Source: Bacillota bacterium (GTDB taxonomy: Bacteria > Bacillota > Clostridia > Lachnospirales > Lachnospiraceae). From it: a DNA stretch of 64,000 nucleotides. The stretch is taken from contig JAEZOB010000039.1 in the NCBI GenBank assembly GCA_023414355.1, positions 1 to 64,000 on the forward strand, read 5' to 3'. Position numbers and translations under genes: made by a program. How positions within the stretch are numbered: the first letter of the stretch is position 1; each line of letters begins with the position of its first letter. Below the pieces are notes generated by a model. That model ran no database searches, was not told the origin of the DNA, and was given only the letters and a program-made list of their open reading frames with translations. This document shows positions 45,514 to 54,101 of the stretch, piece after piece.

Positions 45514-46338
45514 TTATTTGGTTCGATAGAAGATATGATCATCAATAATCCTATAGTCAGGATATCTTCTCTTTATGCTTCTGGCACTGTACTTATTCTG
45601 GAAGCACAGATAACTGCCGATGTTGTTCTTGCCGCTCAGTGCAGCCTTTGCAGCTTTGATTGCTCTGTTCAGAGCTTTCTTCTGAGCCTCCGGATTAGAA
45701 CTGGTAAATTTGCGGGTATCATACAGCTTCAGTGCTTTGTCCATCATGCTTAATCCTGATCTTGAATTCTTGATGGTTACTGCGAACTGTACGGACCATT
45801 TACGATCATAAATTACTTCTTCTACTGTATTTACATGCCAATAAGCATCGCTCTTTGCTCTATTCAGTACCACATTTGCTACAGCCAGCATACCCTCATA
45901 ATTCTGATTGCCTGCTTCGGAATAGATCAGGCAGGATAATAAGCGCAGATCCTTTGCAGAGACAGAAACCTCTTCTGTATCCTTATCCTCCTCTGAATCC
46001 TCCTTGCTGTTGTCTTCATTAGCTGAAGCACCATTCTCGGGAGCATCATAGCAAAGCTCGCCTTCTGAATCCAGGTAATATCCTTCCTGTAAAAGAAGTT
46101 CCTCAATATCAGCATCGGAAAGTGACGGATTATTCACTCTGTTCTTGCCGAGTTCTTCATCTGTATCAATCCCTATCGCAGACCCTGATGCCACCAACGC
46201 ATCTAATTTATCACCGGTAACTTCTGCTGCACCAGCTTTAACTGCTGCCGGATTTGCAGCGTAAGCTGTTGCTCCGAAACAGAAAGAAAGCAGTACTGTC
46301 GTAATCATTGTGGTCAGAAGTTTTTTGGTTATCGTCAT
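45514..46338 (-). CDS. SleB-type cell wall hydrolase, exported
   Basis: 274 residues: signal peptide about 1-27 (ATAYAA cut), a linker with a very acidic Glu/Asp/Ser stretch (about 105-130), and a C-terminal Hydrolase_2 (SleB) domain. The catalytic Glu is in IYSEAGNQNYEGMLAVANVV, followed by NRAKS and VIYDRKWSVQF. Proteins of this family are lytic transglycosylases that act on spore cortex or vegetative wall; without a LysM or PG-binding domain its role is open. ATG 46338 follows AAGGAGAA. Confidence 0.9.
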   Translation of the reverse strand: MTITKKLLTTMITTVLLSFCFGATAYAANPAAVKAGAAEVTGDKLDALVASGSAIGIDTDEELGKNRVNNPSLSDADIEELLLQEGYYLDSEGELCYDAPENGASANEDNSKEDSEEDKDTEEVSVSAKDLRLLSCLIYSEAGNQNYEGMLAVANVVLNRAKSDAYWHVNTVEEVIYDRKWSVQFAVTIKNSRSGLSMMDKALKLYDTRKFTSSNPEAQKKALNRAIKAAKAALSGKNNIGSYLCFQNKYSARSIKRRYPDYRIIDDHIFYRTK

Positions 46339-46546
46339 AATGTTCTCCTTAAATATTACATTTTTGGGATAATCGTTAACTTCTGTTAACAATTACTTAA
46401 TAATTATAACATAAATTATTAAAAAATCAACCCCATATTTATCTCCTCTTCTATGCTGCCTGTAAACATCTGAAGTGGGGGTAATCATGGGGTCGTACCT
46501 TCCATATTTCATTCTGATATACCTTCTGCTATTGTGAAGCAATAAG

Positions 46547-47677
46547 TTAATCTGTAGAGACTTGAACTGCTTCCGGATGCTCTTTTCGATATTTCGCAAG
46601 CAGTAGATCAAGCATTCTTCCGTAGCTCTGCACTCCATCTGCTTGGGCATTCGCCTTTAAGTAAGTATCATTTACCTTATTCGATATCGTGCTGACTGCC
46701 GTATCCTCATACTTCTGCCAGTATTCGGAATTGGCCTGAAGATCCTTTTGTACTCCTTCGGAATACATCGCTCTGATCTCAAAATATAAATCAGGATTCT
46801 GGTCGTAAAGAGCATTTCCTGAGGTAATGAGTGCAAGCATGGTACTGCTGTACCGAATATCTGCCACCTCTGATTCCATTCCCGCCAGATAGGCCAGAAA
46901 ATTCGCTTCATCCTCTCTCATAAAGCCCCGTAAATGTGCCAACTCATGCAACATCGTAGCAGGAATCGAATAGTCAGGGACATCAATATTAACATTTGCC
47001 TCCATGGTAAAAGGAAAGAAGATTCCGGTAATCTCGGTACTGGACATCAGTTTTGATAAAAGTATGGGCTTTGGTGCAGGATAATGACCTCCGAGTACAG
47101 GATATTCCCCGGCAAGTGATTGAAAAGCCCTGTCGGCTTCCTTTGCCAATTCTGTATTACTCATTGAAAGCTGAAATACTCCATCTGTATCAACTGTAGC
47201 TGTCTGAGCACGTAGCTCATCTGCATCCAGTGCCAGACTTTCTGTGAGTGCATACAACTCCTCTACAGAGGAATTCTGAATTTCCAAATTAGAATAGGTA
47301 CTGAAATTACTTCTGTAATAATTCATTCCGCCCAGCAGGACAAAAAGGAACAAGGCAACACTTCCTGCACAAAGTATATTCAATAGCCCCTTTCCCAGCC
47401 TTATTCCCCGGTGCTCTTTATTCAAAAGCAGTCCAAGGAGGAAGCGAAGTCCAATCGTAAGGATAACGATTGGCATAGCAATTACAATCAATTCAGCTAT
47501 TGAAAATGGGAAGAGGCCGGTTACTGCAGAAATCAGTTGAGAGATAAATCGATAAATATGTTTGGCGTAAATCTCCTCTGCAAAAAAGTTGTTGTTTTTC
47601 GCCAGAAGGATTAGCAGGTAGGAAATAGGCAGAAGCCCTATAAGATAAACTTTTTTATACGAAAAAATCTTTTTCAT
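46547..47677 (-). CDS. DUF3810 family membrane protein with HExxH motif
   Basis: 376 residues. Three hydrophobic helices (about 10-27, 58-85, 100-118) precede an external domain with MLHELAH (H244, E245, H248) and a following REDEANFLAYLA, as in zinc peptidases. This is the DUF3810 arrangement. Substrate and function are not established. Single gene, between the MetQ region and the SleB-like gene. Confidence 0.82.
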   Translation of the reverse strand: MKKIFSYKKVYLIGLLPISYLLILLAKNNNFFAEEIYAKHIYRFISQLISAVTGLFPFSIAELIVIAMPIVILTIGLRFLLGLLLNKEHRGIRLGKGLLNILCAGSVALFLFVLLGGMNYYRSNFSTYSNLEIQNSSVEELYALTESLALDADELRAQTATVDTDGVFQLSMSNTELAKEADRAFQSLAGEYPVLGGHYPAPKPILLSKLMSSTEITGIFFPFTMEANVNIDVPDYSIPATMLHELAHLRGFMREDEANFLAYLAGMESEVADIRYSSTMLALITSGNALYDQNPDLYFEIRAMYSEGVQKDLQANSEYWQKYEDTAVSTISNKVNDTYLKANAQADGVQSYGRMLDLLLAKYRKEHPEAVQVSTD

Positions 47678-47930
47678 GAAGGGGACCCCCGTCTATATAG
47701 GTGAGCGAGTGTATCTGCCATTGAATGCCGATGTACTGTATGCAGAGGAAAATGCATGTGTGACATGTTATTATAGTAGCACGAAATCGGTGTCACTGCA
47801 ACATTTTGCATAGCTCGTAAACCAGATAATCATTACCAATTCAGCTATTTGTATAATGAATATGTCAACTCTTACCATTGCTATTATGCACTCATAATAT
47901 GTCGGAACATAGTCACACAATTCTCATAAA
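47678..47930. other. intergenic region, no gene seen
   Basis: AT-rich, no ORF with a ribosome site. It should contain the promoter of the DUF3810 gene. Confidence 0.4.
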
Positions 47931-47932
47931 AC

Positions 47933-48032
47933 AAAGAAGGCTACTCTGACTGAGTCCCCCTACCTTCCATCCACAGCACAAAGATCACACTACATGCTAT
48001 AAGAAGGGGAATCAGCCAAAACAGCCTTCTTT
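47933..48032 (-). terminator. terminator of metNIQ with an 80-nt loop
   Basis: A perfect 10-bp pair AAAGAAGGCT/AGCCTTCTTT encloses 80 bases and is followed by TGTTTTATG on the minus strand. Confidence 0.55.
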
Positions 48033-48065
48033 TATTGATTAATTATTCAAATTTTGTAACACATA

Positions 48066-48878
48066 TTAGAACTTCGGTACAACAGCTCCCTGGTAGGTAT
48101 CTTCGATATATTTCTTAACGGTGTCGCTCTGTAGCGCCTTAACCAATGCTTTGATATCTTCTCTGGTTTCATTGCCCTTCTGAACAGCAATGATATTGCC
48201 GTAGGTCTCTGCAGCCGCAGAATCCTTCTCTTCAAAGGCTATGGCATCCTTAGCCACATTTAGTCCTGCTTCGATTGCATAATTACCGTTAATTACTGCT
48301 AAATCAACATCTGCTAAGGAACGAGCCAGCTGAGCAGATTCAATTTCCACGATATCAAGGTTTTTGGGATTCTCTACGATGTCAGTCTTGGTTGCATTCA
48401 GACCCGCACCCTCCTTCACCTTGATCAGTCCGTTCGCTTCCAGTAATAGAAGTGCTCTTGCTTCGTTCGTCGCGTCGTTGGGTACAGCGATCTTCGCTCC
48501 ATCCTGTAAGGCATCAAAGCTAGCAGCCTTGCCAGGATATACACCGATTGGCTCATAGTGGATGATACCTGCAGAAAGCAGGTCTGTCTTATTCTCCTGG
48601 TTGTATTGATCCAGATAAGGCTGATGCTGGAAATAATTTGCATCCAGATCACCGCTTGAAAGAGCTACGTTCGGCTGAACATAGTCGTTATACACAATCA
48701 CTTTCAGGGTATAGCCTTCTGTTTCCAGAGCAGCTCTTGCCTGCTCCAAAATCTCTGCATGAGGGGTAGCGCTTGCGCCTACGATGATCTCCTTGTCTGC
48801 CCCTCCTTTCTTAGCACAACCGACTAATACTGCTGTCACTAAGGTAAGTACCAAAATAATCGATAAAAATTTTTTCAT
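48066..48878 (-). CDS. metQ: methionine ABC transporter substrate-binding lipoprotein
   Basis: A 270-residue NlpA/MetQ lipoprotein: signal peptide with lipobox LVGC (Cys21), then the typical VGASATPHAEIL start, FQHQPYLDQYN and GVYPGKAASFDAL. It captures methionine at the membrane for MetNI. AGGAGGATTAAGTT precedes the ATG. It follows metI after 325 bases that contain a 44-codon ORF. Confidence 0.96.
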   Translation of the reverse strand: MKKFLSIILVLTLVTAVLVGCAKKGGADKEIIVGASATPHAEILEQARAALETEGYTLKVIVYNDYVQPNVALSSGDLDANYFQHQPYLDQYNQENKTDLLSAGIIHYEPIGVYPGKAASFDALQDGAKIAVPNDATNEARALLLLEANGLIKVKEGAGLNATKTDIVENPKNLDIVEIESAQLARSLADVDLAVINGNYAIEAGLNVAKDAIAFEEKDSAAAETYGNIIAVQKGNETREDIKALVKALQSDTVKKYIEDTYQGAVVPKF

Positions 48879-49026
48879 AACTTAATCCTCCTTATATAAA
48901 TTAAATGATTATATGCGATCCTCAGAGATGACATAGTGTTATAGTATCGCTTGCTTTGCCATTTCTGACGATTCAACAGCCTTATTCCTTAAATACCACT
49001 TAAACCAGATCATCAAATAGATTTGA

Positions 49027-49161
49027 TTATTCCTTATTGATAAATGGTACTTTAACTAAAGGTAATTTGTCCTTTAAGCTTGGTGAACAGGATAAATAAC
49101 AGATATCACATTCTGCGTTACATTGATTGGTTAGCATAAGACAAAGTGATGTGAATTTCAT
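49027..49161 (-). CDS. 44-residue Cys-rich microprotein with radical-SAM-like CxxxCxxC motif
   Basis: A short ORF between metI and metQ, preceded by GGAGGAGGG with ideal spacing to the ATG at 49161; the TAA ends at 49027. It encodes 44 residues with five Cys (7, 14, 18, 21, 25). The stretch LTNQCNAECDICYL has the spacing and context of the 4Fe-4S motif of radical SAM enzymes, but the rest of the barrel is absent. After residue 26 the chain is Lys- and Pro-containing and unlike that family. It could be a small iron-sulfur or metal-binding protein, a translated regulatory ORF for metQ, or a relic. I know no named family for it. Confidence 0.65.
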   Translation of the reverse strand: MKFTSLCLMLTNQCNAECDICYLSCSPSLKDKLPLVKVPFINKE

Positions 49162-49203
49162 ACACCCTCCTCCCCCCTGTTTCGTAATTTATAATGGAGC
49201 TAT

Positions 49204-49863
49204 CTACAGTCTTTTATCCGTTTGCTTCATCCAAGCGGAACCAAGTTCCTGAATGACCTGAACGATTAAGACGAGAATTGCTACTGTAACCAGCATAATA
49301 TCTGTCTGATAGCGGTAATATCCATAGCGGATCGCGATGTCGCCAAGGCCACCTCCGCCGACAAAACCAGCCATAGCAGAATAGCTTAATATAGTAGTTA
49401 CTGCAATGGCACCTCCGATGACTAAGGAGGGCTTAGCTTCCGGGATCAGTACTTTATATACAATCTGTAATGGGGTCGCCCCCATAGACTGGGCTGCCTC
49501 AATCACACCTTTGTCTACTTCCTTCAGGGATGACTCTACCAGTCGCGCGATATAAGGTGCAGAAGCAATAATCAACGGGACCACTACCGCATTGGGACCA
49601 ATGGTAGTTCCGATGAGTAATCTGGTAAATGGAATCACGGAAATCAGTAGTATGATAAAAGGGATGGATCGAACCAGATTCACAATTATTCCAAGTAGTT
49701 TATTAAGAGGAACCAACGGAGCTATTCCTTCTTTATCCGTCACTACCAGTAAGACACCGAGCGGTAAGCCGATGAGGTAAGCAACAAACGACGAGAACAG
49801 GGTCATATACAAAGTCTCCAGGATACCGAAACCAATCATTTTCAGAACTGCTTCACTCCACAT
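49204..49863 (-). CDS. metI: methionine ABC transporter permease
   Basis: A 219-residue membrane protein with five helices and the inner-membrane permease loop EAAQSMGATPLQIVYKVLIPEA, the contact site for MetN. It forms the methionine channel of MetNIQ. It starts one base after the metN stop, so the two are tightly coupled. Confidence 0.96.
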   Translation of the reverse strand: MWSEAVLKMIGFGILETLYMTLFSSFVAYLIGLPLGVLLVVTDKEGIAPLVPLNKLLGIIVNLVRSIPFIILLISVIPFTRLLIGTTIGPNAVVVPLIIASAPYIARLVESSLKEVDKGVIEAAQSMGATPLQIVYKVLIPEAKPSLVIGGAIAVTTILSYSAMAGFVGGGGLGDIAIRYGYYRYQTDIMLVTVAILVLIVQVIQELGSAWMKQTDKRL

Positions 49864-49864
49864 A

Positions 49865-50872
49865 CTACTTCACCTCCTCATAAGGAATCTGATTGCTTCT
49901 CAGATAATTGATGATTTTCTTCTGACCGTTCTCATCCTCCGGCAGCTGCAGCACCATCTGTCCGTAAGCCTTGCCATCGATATCCTTGGTATCCGCAAAG
50001 AGGATATTGACAGGTGTCTTACATTCTAAAACCATATTGGCAATCACAGGTTCAAAGGAAGTTCTTCCGTCAAATATGATCCGGCATTTATGTTCTCCCA
50101 CGAAGCTATCGATATGGGTATCGCTCGAGAATACCAGCTGTCTCGCGATTTTTGACTGGGGTCTTACAAATACCTCTTCTACATCTCCGATTTCCGCGAT
50201 CCGGCTTTGATCAATAATCGCAACACGGTGACAGATTTCTTCAATGACACTCATCTCATGGGTTATGACGACAACTGTAATTCCCAGCTTCTGATTGATT
50301 TCCTTCAGCAGATTTAAGATGGAGCGGGTTGTAGTAGGGTCCAGGGCACTGGTTGCTTCATCGCAGAGGAGCACCTTCGGGTTCGTTGCCAATGCCCGGG
50401 CTATTGCTATTCTCTGCTTTTGTCCTCCCGAAAGCTGAGCCGGATAGGCTTTTGCCTTATCCCCTAAGCCGACAATCGAAAGTAACTCCTTCGCCCGTTC
50501 TTTTGCTTCCTTTCTGGGAACTCCGGCGATCTCCAGAGGGAAGCAGATATTCTGTAAGGCGGTTCTTTGCATCAAAAGATTGAACTGCTGAAAAATCATC
50601 CCCATGGATTGTCTAGCACGATTTAATTCACCTTTATATAGGCTTCCCAAATCAGAGCCATCAAAAATCACCTTACCACTCGTCGGTTGCTCAAGAAAAT
50701 TGATACATCGCACCAAAGTACTCTTACCTGCCCCACTTAGTCCGATGATACCGAATATCTCACCCTCGTAAATCGTCAGGTTAATGCCCTCCAGCGCCTT
50801 CACTTCCTCACTATTCTTACTTTGAAATACCTTCCCCAGTCCAACCAGTTCTATGATCGGTTTCTGATCCAT
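49865..50872 (-). CDS. metN: methionine ABC transporter ATP-binding protein
   Basis: 335 residues: Walker A GLSGAGKST (about 46), signature LSGGQKQR, Walker B VLLCDEATSALD and the His switch VITHEM. A C-terminal NIL domain (about 260-335) in MetN binds methionine and inhibits transport. GGAGGTG precedes the start; ATG 50872 is chosen over TTG 50875. It is the first structural gene after the leader ORF and attenuator. Confidence 0.97.
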   Translation of the reverse strand: MDQKPIIELVGLGKVFQSKNSEEVKALEGINLTIYEGEIFGIIGLSGAGKSTLVRCINFLEQPTSGKVIFDGSDLGSLYKGELNRARQSMGMIFQQFNLLMQRTALQNICFPLEIAGVPRKEAKERAKELLSIVGLGDKAKAYPAQLSGGQKQRIAIARALATNPKVLLCDEATSALDPTTTRSILNLLKEINQKLGITVVVITHEMSVIEEICHRVAIIDQSRIAEIGDVEEVFVRPQSKIARQLVFSSDTHIDSFVGEHKCRIIFDGRTSFEPVIANMVLECKTPVNILFADTKDIDGKAYGQMVLQLPEDENGQKKIINYLRSNQIPYEEVK

Positions 50873-50961
50873 CAAAGCCGCACCTCCAATTATAGTTACT
50901 ATTATGATACTTAATCTCTGATCTAAGTAAGTTCGTCACAATCGCCTCGTATGAATATAAA

Positions 50962-50990
50962 AACAGGATGCCATAGATAAGCATCCTGTT
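50962..50990 (-). terminator. attenuator-type terminator between leader ORF and metN
   Basis: AACAGGATGC-TTATCTATG-GCATCCTGTT (10-bp perfect stem) with a T5 run on the minus strand. It lies 60 bases after the leader ORF stop and 90 before metN, inside the operon leader. It must be read through for expression of metNIQ. Confidence 0.85.
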
Positions 50991-51050
50991 CAGTCGTTCA
51001 TATGATATGGAAGAAGACTCTTCACTTCCGAGCATAATGAAACATCACAT

Positions 51051-51131
51051 TCACTTATCCTGCAAATATGTCATAATCGGCATGCACATGCCACACATAT
51101 TAGAGCACATAGTAAAGGTTGATGTTCTCAT
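51051..51131 (-). CDS. 26-residue Met/Cys-rich leader peptide of metNIQ
   Basis: ATG at 51131 follows GGAGGA at 6 bases; TGA is at 51053-51051. The peptide has six Met (1, 8, 12, 15, 17, 20) and three Cys (9, 13, 16), clustered as MCSNMCGMCMPIM. Its promoter lies about 65 bases upstream, and an intrinsic terminator follows before metN. This is the layout of amino-acid attenuators such as trpL or hisL: ribosome stalling at Met or Cys codons would change folding of the downstream RNA. The Cys also have CxxxCxxC spacing, as in the 44-residue ORF of the same operon, so a metal-binding product is an alternative. Confidence 0.7.
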   Translation of the reverse strand: MRTSTFTMCSNMCGMCMPIMTYLQDK

Positions 51132-51195
51132 TGGTTATCCTCCGTCTTCATTTCCTATTTATCCGATGTAGTAATTAGATTATTGAGTTGGGGTA

Positions 51196-51224
51196 AGTAT
51201 ACCGTATGGAGGATATGTTGTCAA
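51196..51224 (-). promoter_or_regulatory. promoter of the met leader and metNIQ
   Basis: TTGACA (51224-51219), 17-bp spacer, TATACT (51201-51196), a near-consensus sigma-A promoter. The start site is expected near 51189. Confidence 0.88.
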
Positions 51225-51239
51225 CGATTTTTATTAAAT

Positions 51240-52361
51240 TTATAAAATTAATCCGATCAGATCCAATACATACCCGGAGAGGATGCCTCCAACCAGCACA
51301 AAGCCGACATATAGTGCCACTGCACGCTTCTTCATAAAGGTCGCTAGACCTGCAATCACCCAGGCACTGGTTGCCGAACCGGTAATCATGAACGCCAGCA
51401 TAGCTCCCTCGCTTGCTCCGCTTTGGATCAGGGACTGGATGATCGGGATACCGGAATTCGTAGTGATATATAAAGGCAGCCCGATTAAAGAAGCCAGCGG
51501 TACCGCATAGAAGGAAGCCTTTCCGAATAGTACTTCTATGATTGAGGTAGGAATAAAGGTGTTAATCAGGGAGCCGATCGCTATAAATATCGCATAGAAG
51601 AACAGGATCTGCTTAAGTCCCAGCTTATAGAAATTGGTTGCCAGTTCCTTCAACTTCAACTTTTTCACAAACCTTGAGATTGAATTATCGTTGCCGGAAT
51701 TCTGCTGACAGCAAAGCAGTCCATCGGCTTCCATGATGATGGTACTATTTCCATGGCCGTCCGCTTCTGCTTCCTCCTTTACCGGGTTACAGCCGCAAGT
51801 AGGCACCGCAACTGCAGGCTGGCATGCACAGCCAGCTGTTTCTTTCTCTGATCCGCAACCACAGGTAGGAACAACTCCTGCCTGAGCTCCAAGGAAGCGA
51901 GACTGATCCTCTAAGTATTTCGTCTTCTTCTCAATCAGATTTGTTATCACACCGGAGGCTACTCCGATCACCAGGGAAGCTATCGTCAAAGCAATTGCAA
52001 AACGTAAACCGATCACTCCTGAGATAAATACAAAGCCGTCCGGACTCATCAATGGAGATGAAGTCAGAAAGGCCATGATCGGCCCCCAGGGTAAGGTCGT
52101 GGTAAGCATACCTATGAGGACAGCAGTAGTCCCGCAGGCACAAAGCGGGGTAAAGGTCCCAAAAAGGACACTGGCAATGATAGATACACTCTTTCTCTTG
52201 AAAAGAAACTTTGTCATTTTATCAGAATTCACATAGGTGCTTAATGCTACTGCAATTGCAATAGAGATTAGAAGTATCTTCCAATTATGCTGGAAAGACA
52301 GGACAACCGCATCTCCTGTCTTCACCAGCACCCCCCACAAATAATTTCCTATTCCGCTCAT
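51240..52361 (-). CDS. ArsP/DUF318-type permease with Cys-rich loop
   Basis: A 373-residue membrane protein of the predicted permease family that includes ArsP (organoarsenical efflux). Two bundles of four helices flank a cytoplasmic loop (about 155-235). Family signatures TPLCACGTTAVLIG and TTNSGIPIIQSLI stand in the two halves. The loop is rich in cysteine: CGCG, GCACQ, CGCN and LLCCQQ, likely a metal or metalloid binding site. The linked ArsR gene and shared operator suggest metalloid-inducible efflux; the ion is not known. Confidence 0.88.
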   Translation of the reverse strand: MSGIGNYLWGVLVKTGDAVVLSFQHNWKILLISIAIAVALSTYVNSDKMTKFLFKRKSVSIIASVLFGTFTPLCACGTTAVLIGMLTTTLPWGPIMAFLTSSPLMSPDGFVFISGVIGLRFAIALTIASLVIGVASGVITNLIEKKTKYLEDQSRFLGAQAGVVPTCGCGSEKETAGCACQPAVAVPTCGCNPVKEEAEADGHGNSTIIMEADGLLCCQQNSGNDNSISRFVKKLKLKELATNFYKLGLKQILFFYAIFIAIGSLINTFIPTSIIEVLFGKASFYAVPLASLIGLPLYITTNSGIPIIQSLIQSGASEGAMLAFMITGSATSAWVIAGLATFMKKRAVALYVGFVLVGGILSGYVLDLIGLIL

Positions 52362-52530
52362 ATAAAATCCTCCTTATATATTATTGTTTTTTGACTTACT
52401 CAGGAGAAGTTATTCTCCTTATATGCTTTAACATTTTGATACCTTACTTACATGAATAAATCCCTCGAGCAAGATTAATTTCTATGTAACTAATACGTTT
52501 TATATCATGGAACTTATCTTTGTTAAATTA

Positions 52531-52556
52531 TATCGTATATCGTAGATTTACGATAT
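52531..52556. promoter_or_regulatory. ArsR operator upstream of the permease gene
   Basis: ATATCGTA-GATT-TACGATAT (52537-52556), with an extra TATCGTA at 52531-52537. It is the same core as the site at 52952-52977. Confidence 0.8.
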
Positions 52557-52582
52557 AATATTCCAAAAAAATATAAGTATAA

Positions 52583-52885
52583 CTAAAGCAAATCCTCCTT
52601 CATTTGCTTCATGAATTCCTCCAGTACCGGTTCATTGACAAAGTAGCAGCTCCAAAGCTCCCTCTTCTCCTTACGGATCAGATTCGCTTTCTCAAGTACC
52701 GCAAGATGCTGAGATACCGTAGACTGAGCTAGCCCTGTGAATTTTACTACATCACCCACGCTAACCCCATTCTCAAAGAATTCGATCCGATTACAGCAAG
52801 TACCTATTCCCTTCTCCTTGAGCGCTTTAATTAATTGATATCTGGTCTTATTACCGAGTGCTGCACAAATCAGTTCAACGTCCAT
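52583..52885 (-). CDS. ArsR-family metalloregulator
   Basis: A 100-residue winged-helix repressor with recognition helix GLAQSTVSQHLAVL. A Cys pair, GIGTCCNRIEFF, lies before the helix-turn-helix, and Cys79 is in ELWSCYF, which may bind the metalloid. It is divided from the permease gene by about 220 bases that contain an operator, and its own promoter also overlaps one. By family it leaves DNA when the metal binds. Confidence 0.93.
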   Translation of the reverse strand: MDVELICAALGNKTRYQLIKALKEKGIGTCCNRIEFFENGVSVGDVVKFTGLAQSTVSQHLAVLEKANLIRKEKRELWSCYFVNEPVLEEFMKQMKEDLL

Positions 52886-52951
52886 ACTTCTCCTCCTTTC
52901 CGTAATTTCTTTTTTGTTCTATACTTCCAACTCTCTTTCTGTGATAAAATC

Positions 52952-52977
52952 ACTATATCGTATTTTTACGATATAGT
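52952..52977. promoter_or_regulatory. ArsR autoregulatory operator
   Basis: ACTATATCGTA-TTTT-TACGATATAGT is a perfect palindrome with 11-bp arms, upstream of the arsR start. Confidence 0.85.
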
Positions 52978-52990
52978 CAATACCTATTTT

Positions 52991-53926
52991 TTAATCATCA
53001 TCATATTTTTTACAATGGCCTGAGTACGGGTTATTCTTACAGTCATATTTTTCAATTGCCTCCGGCCCTCTGACTACAGTTCTGCAAATGCATAAGCCTC
53101 CTTTATCATCGGCTGCTATCCTCCAATCCACCATCATAATCTTACCGTCAACGATCTCCAACCCGGACAGACCCCTAGTACGAATGCAGCAGCCGGAGTT
53201 AAAATAGGGTAATTCATCCGATTTCGGGAACTTTTGCCTGTGGGTATGGCCGCAGATTAGCATTGTCTTGTGCCGTTCAATCCATTTATCATACATTTTT
53301 TCTATCTTGTGTCTCTTATATAAATTAAGGGCCGGACTTGTCGGATTGTCAAATCCGACAATATGCAGATAACGCCAGAAATAGCGAAGCAAAAACATTC
53401 CAAGAAACCACAGCTGATCATTCATAAGATCTCCCTGATGCCCATGCAGCACCAAGATCTTCTGTCCGCTCCCCTTATGTTTGAGCACGACAGCTTCCCT
53501 TGGTGCAAGTCCCCGGAATAACTCAACCCTCTTCTGATTGTATTCATCATAATACTGATAATAGTTCCTTCTTACAAAACTCTTAGATTTCAGATATATA
53601 TTATGATTACCGTATAGCATGATAAGGCGGCTCTCATCAAAGAACTTTTTGAGCACGGTAAAAACATCTGTATGTGCGAGTCTGATGACTCTGAAATTCT
53701 TATATTCCCATAATTCGTCCCCATCTCCAGCCTCGATGTAGACATAACCTTCTTTATAGTAATAATTAAGAGCGTGCAGAAAGATATTCTGATTTCTGGC
53801 AAATTCATCAGATACACTATCATCCCCTCTATGCATATCACTAAATATGATATATTTGGAATGATTGTCAAATTGCTCGATTTTAGCCCTCTGGTAAGCT
53901 TTGGTCAACCGCTGTTCGGTATTCAT
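52991..53926 (-). CDS. calcineurin-type metallophosphoesterase
   Basis: 311 residues with all metal-site motifs in order: FSDMHRGDD, EAGDGDELWE, YGNHN, HGHQGD and CGHTHR. There is an insert with aromatic residues (LRYFWRYLH) between the last two. The LpxH/UDP-2,3-diacylglucosamine-like layout suggests a phosphodiesterase; the substrate is unknown in a Gram-positive cell. The C-terminus is Cys-rich (CKNNPYSGHCKKY). ATG 53926 follows AAGGAGACAG; a GTG five codons earlier is the longer choice. Confidence 0.9.
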   Translation of the reverse strand: MNTEQRLTKAYQRAKIEQFDNHSKYIIFSDMHRGDDSVSDEFARNQNIFLHALNYYYKEGYVYIEAGDGDELWEYKNFRVIRLAHTDVFTVLKKFFDESRLIMLYGNHNIYLKSKSFVRRNYYQYYDEYNQKRVELFRGLAPREAVVLKHKGSGQKILVLHGHQGDLMNDQLWFLGMFLLRYFWRYLHIVGFDNPTSPALNLYKRHKIEKMYDKWIERHKTMLICGHTHRQKFPKSDELPYFNSGCCIRTRGLSGLEIVDGKIMMVDWRIAADDKGGLCICRTVVRGPEAIEKYDCKNNPYSGHCKKYDDD

Positions 53927-54101
53927 ACTGTCTCCTTCCACCCTGCCTGATTTCTTTCGGGAGGATCGTGTTCTGTCGGATGTGTTTCTATGCGTATCTA
54001 TTGGATATTATGAAAAAAATTATTGATAATATGTATTCCCAACAGATATTTCCGTCAATAAGCATCCAACAAACAGTAGAACATCCTGCGAGCAAAGACT
54101 T

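Noticed and set aside
46393..46650. 85-codon minus-strand frame after the DUF3810 gene
   Set aside because: Overlaps the DUF3810 coding end, and its tail covers the SleB gene promoter; no homology recognised.
47940..48035. Hydrophobic reading frame of about 30 codons inside the metQ terminator loop (RRLFWLIPLLIACSV...)
   Set aside because: It looks like a membrane helix but has no usable start codon or ribosome site.
50876..51190. S-box (SAM) riboswitch or Met T-box before metN
   Set aside because: The conserved S-box and T-box sequences were searched for by eye and are absent; the leader ORF and terminator explain the region better.
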